A DNA stretch of 64,000 bases, taken from assembly GCA_011799875.1 (NCBI GenBank), contig CM022299.1, positions 29,415,996-29,479,995 of the forward strand, written 5' to 3'. Made by a program: the position numbers and the translations under genes. The DNA is from Thinopyrum elongatum (Eukaryota > Streptophyta > Magnoliopsida > Poales > Poaceae). This document shows, in pieces, positions 32,630 through 42,179 of the stretch. The stretch's first letter is position 1. Each line of letters begins with the position of its first letter. Under the pieces are notes generated by a model that had not been told where the DNA came from, did no database searches, and saw only the letters and a program-made list of their open reading frames with translations.

Positions 32630-32948
32630 TACTTTGCCATCTGCCAGCTCTTTGCCGTCTGTTGGCAGAAGGCAAAGAGCCTCTTTGCCGTCTGCTTTGG
32701 GAAAGCAGACGGCAAAGAGCTGGCTGATGGCAAATAACCTGGTTGCCATCAGCCAATTCTTTGTCGTCTGCCAGCAGACGGCAAAGATTCTTTGCCGTCT
32801 GCTGGCAGACGGCAAAGATTCTTTGCCGTCTGCTGGCAGACGGCAAAGAGGTGGGGCTGGCTTTTTTTGTGGGTAAAATAAAAAACACTTTGCCATCTGC
32901 CAGCAGACGGCAAAGATTCTTTGCCATCTGCTGGCAGACGGCAAAGTG
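32630..32948. repeat. Left subterminal repeat array of the CACTA element
   Basis: About fourteen copies of TTTGCC(G/A)TCTGC or the complement GCAGACGGCAAA occur, mostly as head-to-head pairs forming short palindromes around CTGGCAG or CCAGCAG. Such arrays are where CACTA transposases bind. The many frames rich in Pro, Ser, Ala, Arg, Gln reading through it are not coding. Confidence 0.9.
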
Positions 32949-34399
32949 ATAGGAAAATAAATAAAAAGAAAATCCCCACCCGACCCACTGCCCCCGTGCC
33001 CGCACCCACATCTCCTCTCTGCTCTCCCGCGCCCTAGGGTTAGCCGCCGCCGCCGCCACCACCACCGACCTTATTCCGGCGAGCTCCGGCGGCCATGGTC
33101 GGCGCGCAGCACGCTACCGAGCTCACCCCGCCCCGCTACGTTGATTCCTCCGGCCAGATTCGTCCCTCCCCCCTCGAACGCTCGCGCCCAACCCATCCCT
33201 CCGCGGCTAGGGTTTGGTGCGCGGCCTCGTCTCCGCCGCCGGCGTGCTTCCGGCGGTCCTCTACGCCTCCTCGCATGGCTCCTCACGCGGCTGCACCTGC
33301 TGGACGCCGCTTCTCCACCACAAGGCAGCAGCAGAGGAGGGACTTATCCACCACCACGCAACGGCAGCCAAGGTCCTCCTCCCCCATATCGCCTCTCTCC
33401 CTCTCTCAAGGCCCTCTCTCAAGGTCCACCATCACAAGGCAGCACCAGCTGCTCTTCCCTCCTTCGGTCCGCCCTCCTTCCTCCCCTCCAGTGGCATGTT
33501 CTGTTATCTTCTTTCTTTCTTTCTTTTTTGTCCTGATTTTTACCGATGGAGTTGTTTGTGAGTAGTATATGCCAATGATTACTGTGTTCAAGCTAGTACT
33601 GAGAAAAACTTTGTAACATACACTGCATGTTGAAATTGCTAGACTCTGTATTGTTTAGCATGGTAGGAGTGACAACCCACCAGGATAGATCCACAACTTT
33701 GTACTGTTCTTACTGCAGCTAACAGATGAATATTGTGGTCCTAATACGGGTGATGCTACTATGTTGTTCAGTATAAGATACGTGTGAAAAAAAAGGAAAA
33801 TATTGAACAAACCTGTGCAACTTGTGTAGCCTAAATGAGATATCTGTTTCTTACAGCCTTCTCCGAATATGATTTGTTGCTTATCGTCAGAACGATGTTG
33901 CCGAAAGAAAGTTCAACCAATTCTTTGGCTAACTGTTATATTCTTTAATTTTATATCATGTTCGTCTCCCCTGTTTAACATATTTCACACTCTAGTTTTG
34001 TGATAATATATTAGAATAGCTCATGCTTGTTGTGCGAGAGGAAGATATGTTAGCTATGCTCATGGAGGACATCATCATGTCAACCATACGTATTTTGTGT
34101 GATCCGTGTCTTAAAGAATAGTTGTTGAAATAAACTGTATATTTTCATTTTTTTTTCTTTCAAAATGATCATTGAAATGTCAATTGGTGCACAAATTACT
34201 GCATTATGGTCAATTAGCATCTAAACAGTTTTTCACGCCTTAGTGGTATTACAAACAATTCCTACCAAATCTATACTTTCACAGTTGTCTCAGCCAAACA
34301 ACTTCTAGCTTTCCCACAGTTCTTAGCTCACAGCAGATTTTTTGGAATTCACAGCTCAACCAAACACAACCTTTGCCTCGCCGGCGAGAGCTTCTCGCG

Positions 34400-34582
34400 A
34401 TGCCTGCCACGGTGGTGCGCTGCCCCCTCCTCGGGCGGCACCCGGCGACCGCCCTCCGACGCTCCTTCTCCTCCGGCATGCGGCCTGTGCGCGGAGCCGC
34501 AGGGGGTGGGAGCCAGGGGCGGTCCCAGGCGTATGGTGGGCTGCTGCTCGACGCCGGTGGCACGCTTCTGCAGTTGGCGCAG
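34400..34582 (+). pseudogene. Captured HAD-like hydrolase first-exon fragment
   Basis: An ATG at 34400 begins MPATVVRCPLLGRHPATALR, an Arg/Ser-rich stretch like an organelle transit peptide. The frame then reaches YGGLLLDAGGTLLQLA, which resembles motif I (nucleophile Asp) of haloacid-dehalogenase-like hydrolases of the HDHD3 type in plants. Recognisable similarity stops at about 34582, where an exon would end, and the rest of the domain is absent. It lies inside the CACTA element together with the kinase exon. Family identity is from the short motif and is moderate. Confidence 0.5.
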
Positions 34583-34825
34583 TTGCTTCTGGTCTTTCGA
34601 TTTGGGAAGAAAATTTTCTTTTTCCCTTGGTGTTCACCGGCGTATGGCGTTTAGAATACTTGGGATATATTAAAGATAAAGTTGACTATAGGCTGGTTAG
34701 AGTTTATTTTTGCAATAGAGGAACATGGCAAATTATATCTTTGGTTCAACATGGAGCTCCCCTGTTCCACCTCTGTTCTGATACGACTGAAACATTCGAT
34801 TAATTATTTTTTCTTCTTCTCACAG

Positions 34826-35033
34826 GGTGCTTGTGATGCGCAGATGGTGGCGGTGAAGCAGCTGGTCCGGGAGAGCTTGCCAGGGAGGAAGGAGTTCCTG
34901 GTGGAGGTGCTGATGCTGACGGTGCTCAGCCACCCACACTTAATCAGCCTGGCCGGCTTCTGCGTGCAGGGTGACGAGCGGTTGCTAGTGTACAAGTGCA
35001 TGCCCTTCGGTAGCCTGGAGCGCCATCTCTTTG
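34826..35033 (+). pseudogene. Captured receptor-like cytoplasmic kinase exon (PBS1-like)
   Basis: The 208-bp segment sits between a good acceptor (TTCTTCTCACAG) and a donor (GTAATACT). It encodes [14 protein letters not shown], then [20 protein letters not shown], then [20 protein letters not shown]. This is protein-kinase subdomains II-V with the ATP-binding Lys (in AVKQL) and the helix-C Glu (in FLVEV). It is closest in style to receptor-like cytoplasmic kinases of subfamily VII. The Gly-rich loop, catalytic loop and activation loop are missing. It is an exon carried by the CACTA element and could be spliced into chimeric transcripts. Confidence 0.8.
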
Positions 35034-36004
35034 GTAATACTTCTTCTCAAAATTATTCAGACTTGCTCTCTCTTTGGTCCAGTTCATCTCTGCAATGCAG
35101 TTAATATGTATCTGTCTCGGCTCTAACATGTTATAACAAAGCATCCCTGTTGAAATGCAAAAGATTTTCTTCATAATTCATGTGTTATGATAGTAGTTAT
35201 GTTTGTGTGGTAAACCTTTACATTACTGGTGCGCACTCTCGAAAGTAATTCGTGTGGGTTTGGGAAATCAAAGGGGAAAATAAATGAATCATAGAAGAAC
35301 CATCTATGGTTCTCCTTCCTCATTTCTACTAGGAAAGAGGTGACTTCAAGAATTTGTTTTTCATTTGGTTCACTTTCAATTCCCCTCTGTCAATCTCTCT
35401 CTTATTTCATTGCAAGATACTTTGCTTATTCCCATCTCTTGTTTGATGGCAGGCTCTCAAAGGTGAGGCATGGGCTCGGAGGTGAGGCCACTAGCGGTTC
35501 AACTTTGCATGCACACAATAAAAGAATATCAAGGCTCTGCTTCAGAAGAGGTATTGTGTTGTAAACTTTAATATACACACATGGATATGTCAGCTAATCA
35601 TTTTGTAAACTTTAATATACACACATATTTAATTTTCCTTTAATCATTGGGACTGGGCATGGGTTTGAGCTCTCTGTTTTGCGCACTGGTTTTAGCTCAT
35701 TTACGCTGCCTAAATTTTGCTTTACTTCCAAACGCAACGCACTAATTAGTGCATGTATAGGGTTAGTGAAGGAAAGTTTGCAGTTGCAGCCGTCACTCTA
35801 GATGATTATCTTTCGATGCAAAGTACTGAAGTGAAAAGTTGGTGACTTGCTTTCTAAAATATGAAAGCATTAGTTTCTTGTTCTATTCATTTCATCATAG
35901 ATTTGGTAGCACAAAAATGGCATATTAGATAGGTTAACTCTAAAATGACACAAATAATGAATAAGATGAAGAAAAACAAGGAAGAGGAGGAAAAGAAGGC
36001 ATAG

Positions 36005-36097
36005 GAAGAAGAAGAAGAAGAAGAAGAAGAGCTCCTCTTCTTCCTCCTCCTCTTCTTCTTCTTCTTCTTCTTCTTCTTCTAGTCTTCTTCTTCTTCT
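36005..36097. repeat. (GAA)n / (CTT)n hairpin-forming repeat
   Basis: A run of GAA units (36005-36030) is followed after GAGCTC by a longer run of CTT/CTC units to 36097. The two are complementary, so the DNA or RNA could fold into a long hairpin. It lies inside the CACTA element. Confidence 0.85.
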
Positions 36098-36169
36098 AAT
36101 TTCTTACTCCTATTTTTGCAGGTTTGATTCACTTCATGGAAGGGCAGAATGTTACTGTTTAGATGTTAG

Positions 36170-36290
36170 ATGTTTGATGTATTGGATGTTTGTGAAACTA
36201 TGTATATATGAATTGGATGTATGATGTTTGATGTTTGAAACTATGTTTGATGTATGATGTTTGATGTTTGAAACTATGTGATTCTGAATA
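36170..36290. repeat. Short tandem TGTTTGATG repeat
   Basis: Units of TGTATGATGTTTGATGTTTG plus AAACTATG occur twice in tandem (about 34 bp each) with partial units before them. It appears to be local slippage duplication inside the CACTA element. Confidence 0.7.
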
Positions 36291-36291
36291 C

Positions 36292-36363
<72 letters not shown>
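36292..36363. repeat. Compound microsatellite (AT)n(GT)n
   Basis: About eleven AT units are followed by about twenty-five GT units, uninterrupted. It lies inside the CACTA element. Confidence 0.95.
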
Positions 36364-36366
<3 letters not shown>

Positions 36367-36427
36367 AATTTCTGTGAAAATGAATTGATATAACAAAAAA
36401 CAGAAAAAACAGGGGCTATATAGACAC

Positions 36428-36832
36428 TTGCCGTCTGCTAGCAGACGGCAAAGAGGTTTGCCGTCTGTCAGCAGACGGCAAAGTGGCCACGTGGTGACAG
36501 CCTGCGCAACCTGGGCGGCCTATTTGGCTCTTTGCCGTCCGCTGGCAGATGGCAAAGAGGTTGCTTCTTTGCCGTCTCTGGCAGACGGCAAAGAGCTTGC
36601 TTCTTTGCCGTCCGCCAGCAGACGGCAAGAAAGCAACCCTTTGCCATCGCCAGCGGACGGCAAAGAAGCAAGCTCTTTGCCGTCCGCCAGCAGGCGGCAA
36701 AGCAGCCTTTACCGGCATCAGCTTTGCCGGAGTGTTTGCCGTCTGCTAGCGGACGGCAAAGCCTTTGCCGTCCGCCAAGCTTGCCTTTGCCGTCTGCTAT
36801 GGCAGACGGCAAAGCAGCTGATTCCAGTAGTG
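36428..36832. repeat. Right subterminal repeat array of the CACTA element
   Basis: About sixteen copies of TTTGCCGTC(T/C)GC or GC(A/G)GACGGCAAA occur, many as palindromic pairs, ending with the terminal GATTCCAGTAGTG. It mirrors the left array but is not an exact inverted copy. Confidence 0.9.
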
Positions 36833-37735
36833 CCTATTACCTGCCACACTCTCGTGCAATGACAAGTGAATAAACACTCATCTTGAGAATAACACATCTA
36901 GCATGGAAAATATTGGCTACCCCTTGCCGCTTCATGAGCGGTACGGGCACACAAAAGGAAATTCATTTTGAAAATTAGAGTTTGCACATACAAAATTACT
37001 TGGAACGGCATGGAAATACCGCATATAGGTAGGTATGGTGGACACATTTGGCACAACTTGGTTTAAGGAGTTTGGATGCACAAGCAGTATTCCCGCTTAG
37101 TACAAGGAAAGGCTAGCAAATAGATTGAGAAGCAATCAACCAAGAAACAAAAACGATCATAAACAAGCATTAAACATAACTAACACTGAATAATTCACCA
37201 CAAGTAGGATGTAACTTCATTACATAACTATTGACTTCCGTGCTTGCATAGGGAATCACAAACCTTAACAGCAATATTCCTACTAAAGCACAATTACTCA
37301 CCAACATGAATCACATATTATTATCTCCATATCGCAACACTATTGTAAGGAATCAAACTTATCATATTCAATGATCTATATGAAAGTTTTTATTATATCC
37401 TTCTTGAATATTCATCATATTAGGACCAATTTCAAAGCTTGTGCAAATTTTCATCACTAGTATCAACTCTCAAAATAATATAAGTGAAGCATGAGAGTGT
37501 TCGACAAACTACTCCAAAAAGATATAAGTGAAGATTAAGCGAGTAGTTAAGTAAATGGGTAGCTATTTGAGGACTCTCTCTCATTCAAAAATTTCAGATC
37601 TTATTATTTTATTAAAACATCAAGCAAAAATAAATAAAATGACATTCCAAGAATAGCACACATCGTGTGAAGAAGCAAAAACTTAGGCTCAACCGATACT
37701 AACCGATAATTGTTGATGAAGAAAGGTGGGATGCC

Positions 37736-38560
37736 TACCGGGACATCCCCAAGCTTAGATGCTTGAGACTTCTTGAAATATTATCTTGGGATGCCTTGGG
37801 CATCCCCAAGCTTGAGATTTTTTTGTCTCCTTAATTCCTTTTATATCACGGTTTCCCTAAATCTTAAAAACTTCATCCACACAAAACTCAACAAGAACTC
37901 GTGAGATAAGTTAGTATAAATCAATACAATAACCCTATCATTCTCTACTGTAGCAAATCACTAAAATTATTATTTAACATTGCATACTAAATGCCTCTGC
38001 ATATTTAATACTCCTATCCTCAAATAGAATCATTAAACAAGCAAACGTATGCAAACAATGCAAACATAACAGCAATCTGTCAAAACAGGACAGTTTGTAA
38101 AGCATGCAAGAACATTCATACTTCTTTAACTCCAAAAATTCTGAAAAACTACCACACTGTAGAAAATTCATCATAGCTTATTGTACAAAAAAATTCAATA
38201 TTTTATCACATTCTGACTTTTCTCAAGAATTCACGTACTAGCATGCAACTTTCCATTTTCAAACAGCAACATATAGACATGTAAAATAAGCATGGCAAAG
38301 GCTATACTTGACATTTTTATTGAAATAAAAGATGCAAAACATTATTATAAATAACAGCAAGCAAATCCTAATAAAATAAAATGACGCTCCAAGAAAAACA
38401 CATATCATGTGACGAATGAAAATATAGCTCCAAGTGAGGTTACCGATAATGTTGGAGACGAAAAAGGGGATGCCTTCCGGGGCATCCCCAAGCTTAGTTG
38501 CTTGGATATTCCTTGAATGTTACCTTGGGGTTCCTTGGGCATCCCCAAGCTTAGGGTCTT
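37736..38560. repeat. Duplicated block with repeated CATCCCCAAGCTT motif
   Basis: Two related blocks (37736-37830 and 38465-38560) each contain two copies of (A/G)CATCCCCAAGCTT. A fifth copy is the polypurine tract complement at 30273. The blocks also share flanking wording (GATGCCT..CCGG, CTTGG..CTTG). The duplication lies inside the interior of the LARD-like element. Confidence 0.75.
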
Positions 38561-39311
38561 GTCACTCCTTATTCTCCTCATATCGATATCTCACCCAAAA
38601 CTTGAAAACTTCAATCACACAAAACTTAATGGAACTTCGTGAGATGGGTTAGCATAGTAAAACAAATCATCCACTTGGGTACTGTCAAAGACAAGATTCA
38701 TAATTGTTTTCACATAATGCCTACTATATCTTATCACTTCCACAATGCATCATAGATTTTATAACTTACATACAAGTACCATGGTAACTTTGATCGGGGA
38801 AAAAAATTATTGAAACATATCCCGATAACTTCTGTCTAAACAACATGATAATATGCACATCAATTTCGTGTAAATAACACAGTGTTGGGGAACGTTGCAT
38901 GGAAAACAAAAAAAATTCTATGCACACGCAATGATCTATCCATGGAGATGCATAGAAACGAGGGGGGGAGTATGTCTACGTACTCTCATAGACCGTAAGC
39001 GGAAGCATTGCACAACGCGGTTGATGTAGTCGAACTTTCTTCGTGCTCCAACCGATCTAGTGCCGAACGCACGGCACCTCCGCGTTCTGCACACGTTCAG
39101 CTCGGTGACGTCCTGCGCCTTCTTGATCCAGCAAGACGACGAGGTAGTAGATGAGTTCCGACAGCACGACGGCGTGGTGATGGTGATGGTGATGTGATCT
39201 CCGCAGGGCTTCGCCTAAGCACTACGAAAATATGACCGAGGGAGTAAACGGTGGACGGGGGCGCCGCACACGGCTAAGAAAATGTTGTATTTGTGTGGCG
39301 CCCCCTCCCCA

Positions 39312-39321
39312 CATATATATA
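39312..39321 (-). promoter_or_regulatory. LTR TATA box (Angela no. 1)
   Basis: CTATATATAT on the minus strand lies within the 3' LTR. The equivalent LTR of Angela no. 2 has the same motif at about 60192-60201. It is expected to direct transcription leftward, in the polyprotein sense. Confidence 0.6.
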
Positions 39322-40611
39322 GGTGGGAGGGGGGGAGGAGGCAGCCAGGGCACACCCCAAGGGGCTGGCCGTTGGCCCTAGGGCTCCTGCCCTCCTGCTC
39401 CCCCCCCCCTTTCCTTGTATGAAGAAGGGGGAAGGAAAGAGGGGGGGAGAGGGAAGGAAGGAGGAGTCCTACTCCACACTTTCCTTTCCCTCCCCTCTTT
39501 CCTTCTCCTCATAGGCCGGCCACTATAGGGGGCGTACCAGCCCCCTTGTGGGCTGGTGTGTTCCCTCTCTTGGCCCATAAGGCCCATAGCTTTGCCGGGG
39601 GTGCCCGAAACTCCTTTCCGGTGACCCGATAAGTACCCGGTAACCCCCGAAACAATTTCGGTGTCCGAATACCATCGTCCTATATATCAGTCTTTACCTC
39701 TCAACCATTTCGAGACTCCTCGTCATGTCCGTGATATCATCTGGGACTCCGAATAACATTCGGTCACCAAATCACATAACTCATATAATACTATATCGTC
39801 ATCAAACGTTAAGCGTGCGGACCCTACGGGTTCGAGAACTGTGTAGACATGACCAAGACACCTTTCCAGTCAATAACCAATAGCGGAACCTGGATGCCCA
39901 TATTGGCTCCTACATATTCTACAAAGATCTTTATCGGTCAAACCGTTATGACAACATACGTAATTCCCTTTGTCCATCGGTATGTTACTTGCCCGAGATT
40001 CGATCATCGGTATCTCTATACCTCGTTCAATCTTGTTACCAGCAAGTCTCTTTACTCGTTCCGTAATACATCACCTCATGACTAACTCCTTAGTCATTTG
40101 CTTGCAAGCTTATGATGTGTATTACCGAGAGGGCCTAGAGATACCTCTCCGATACTCGGAGTGACAAATCCTAATCTCGATTTATGCCAACTCAACAAAC
40201 ACATTCAGAGATACCTGTAGAGCATCTTTATGATCACCCAGTTACGTTGTGATGTTTGATAGAACACAAGGTATTCCTTGGGTATCCGGGAGTTGCATAA
40301 TCTCATAGTCGAAGGAATATGTATTTGACATGAAGAAAGCAATAGCAATAAAACTGAACGATCATTATGCTAAGCTAACGGATGGGTCTTGTCCATCACA
40401 TCATTCTCCTGATGGTGTGATCCCATTATCAAATGACAACACATGTCGATGGTTAGGAAACCTTAACCATCTTTGATCAACGAGCTAGTCTAGTAGAGGC
40501 ATACTAGGGACACTGTGTTTGTTTATGTATTCACACATGTATTTAAGTTTCCGATCAATACAATTCTAGCATGAATAATAAACTTTTATCATGAATAAGG
40601 AAATATAAAAT

Positions 40612-42112
40612 TGTAAGTGCATCTAGTGCCCCTTAGTGATTTTGGTGTATTGAAGACTTATAGGTTAAGGGACTAATGCGTTTGTGAGTGTACACGGGTC
40701 TATAAGTCTATGAGGAGTTTGTTATTTACGATGATTGTCGACCCCTAAAAATGAATGTCTTCAACTGAAGACTTTGGTTTTCTTGAAGACTTTGAAAGTG
40801 AAGAAATTGGTGTGACCCTAAAGACTTGATATTCATGCGAGGATTATGAAGCGTGAAGACTTTTGTTTTCGTAGTTTCATTTTCTTCTTCTTGAGTCATA
40901 GGAAACACCGTACTGTAAAAGGGGGTCGAGGTAAAACTAAGGAAAAGTTTCCAAGTGATGCTCAACTCAAAATCCTACACCTACCCAATCCTTTCGAGTG
41001 AAGCCATTGGAAATCTCATACAGTTTAGTCAAGTTCTTCAGTGACAGAGACGAAGTTCTTCTGTTCTCTGAGGAATTTGTTCTGACTGAGGAGTTAGGAA
41101 TTCGCCAGTGCGGATTGCCTACAAGTGAGGAACATGATAGCCCTAAGGAATTTGATACTCAAATATCCGACCGTTGCTGTGCTACGCGCCAGCTGTCCAA
41201 ATATCCTACCCACCTAACGGTCATATCATTGAAGGGCATTTATGTCTTATCATGTCGGGCTGCTCCCTAGGCTATAAATAGCCGCCCCCTTCAACCACTA
41301 GCTGGTTGGCTGCTCCAAGAAATAGATTGACACTTGTCATTTAGAGCATCCCATCCTCCGAGGACTTTGAGCGAAAATCATCAAGTGAGGAAAAACCCAA
41401 AAACCCAAACACCTACAAACCCAAAGTGATTGAGCATCACTGAAGAGATTGTTCCTGTGTGGAACCGACGCTTGTTACCTTTGAGGACTGTGCATCCTCC
41501 AGACGATTAGGTGTCATGGTCTAGAGCATCCAAGAGGAAATTATGGATTGCCGAGTGACCGAGTATGTGAAGGTTTGGAAGTCACCTGAAGACTTACCAC
41601 GAGTGATTGGGCGAGGTCTATGTGACCTTAGCTCAAGGAGAATACGGTGAGGACTGTGTGTCCGGGACTGTGTGTCCTCAGGTTTAAATACCTAGCCGCT
41701 CTAACCAGACGTACAACTGTCACAGCAGTTGGAACTGGTCTACCAAATCACTGTCTTCACCGAGCTACTGGTTCTATTTCCTCAACCCTTTCATTTCCTC
41801 GCATACTTGCTATGTATTTGATCATTACTGTTTGAAGACTTTGACTGAAGACTTTCTCAATTTCCTCAGTTCAATTTCTTCAGTCAGTTTGTCTTCAGCC
41901 TGCTTATCCTGTGTTTACGCTTCTTGTACTCTGTGCTTGTTTTCATTTCATCATGATGACTGTGCTACTGCTCTGTTATGCTTGCATCTGAGTACTTATT
42001 CCGCTGCTATGTAGTTCGTCGCTTAGGAATTTCCTCACCTTGAAATTCCTCAGTGACGAATTTGTAAAAATCTCCTATTCACCCCCCCTCTAGTCGATAT
42101 AACGCACTTTCA
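40612..42112 (+). repeat. 5' LTR of the Maximus-like element
   Basis: The LTR is 1,501 bp, TGTAAGTGCATC to CGCACTTTCA. It contains a TATA box CTATAAATA at 41272-41280 and many TGAAGAC/CTTCA words. Small frames inside it recur identically in the 3' LTR (offset 12,711) and are not genes. Confidence 0.95.
41272..41280 (+). promoter_or_regulatory. LTR TATA box (Maximus-like element)
   Basis: CTATAAATA lies about 660 bp into the 5' LTR, with an identical copy at 53983-53991 in the 3' LTR. It is the likely core promoter of the genomic RNA. Confidence 0.6.
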
Positions 42113-42114
42113 AT

Positions 42115-42126
42115 TGGTATCAGAGC
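42115..42126 (+). promoter_or_regulatory. Primer-binding site, initiator tRNA-Met
   Basis: TGGTATCAGAGC, two bases after the LTR end, is complementary to the 3' end of plant initiator tRNA-Met and is the standard Copia primer site. Confidence 0.92.
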
Positions 42127-42179
42127 AAGGTACTCCCTTGTTCTGTGTGATTTTGGTTTAACCACCTGGAGTTTCAGTT

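Larger units (their letters stand above)
32614..36832. mobile_element. Non-autonomous CACTA transposon carrying captured exons
   Basis: The ends are CACTACTGGAATCTGC at 32614 and GATTCCAGTAGTG ending at 36832, inverted copies of a CACTA terminus. They are flanked by the 3-bp duplication CCT (32611-32613 and 36833-36835). About 300-400 bp inside each end is a dense array of TTTGCCGTCTGC and its complement, the subterminal transposase-binding type of repeat. No transposase frame exists in the 4,219 bp. The interior instead carries fragments of at least two cellular genes (34400-34582 and 34826-35033), a purine/pyrimidine hairpin and a TA/TG microsatellite. It is inserted in the LARD-like element. 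Confidence 0.92.
24509..38882 (-). mobile_element. LARD-like LTR retroelement without coding sequence (partial, host of nested insertions)
   Basis: The LTR (24509-30272, host bases about 1.63 kb) is followed on the right by a polypurine tract when read on the minus strand, TAAGCTTGGGGATGC (30273-30287). The interior to 38882 contains no gag or pol frame; what remains after removing the nested solo LTR and CACTA is non-coding AT-rich sequence. The second LTR must lie beyond 64000, because the Angela-like element at 38883 interrupts the interior. It is probably a non-autonomous large derivative mobilised by a Gypsy-type partner; that last point is inference. Confidence 0.65.

Noticed and set aside
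32630..32948. CRISPR-like array of palindromic repeats
   Set aside because: Repeats are at the ends of a CACTA transposon with matching inverted termini and a target duplication. Spacers are not unique and the genome is a plant's.
33095..33565. Overlapping ORFs beginning MVGAQHATEL
   Set aside because: All three frames are open in a Ser/Pro/Arg-rich stretch within the CACTA element. It may be another captured fragment, but I recognise no family and cannot choose a frame.
40726..42014. Small ORFs repeated at 53437-54725
   Set aside because: They are duplicated because they lie in the two LTRs of the Maximus-like element, and they carry no domain.
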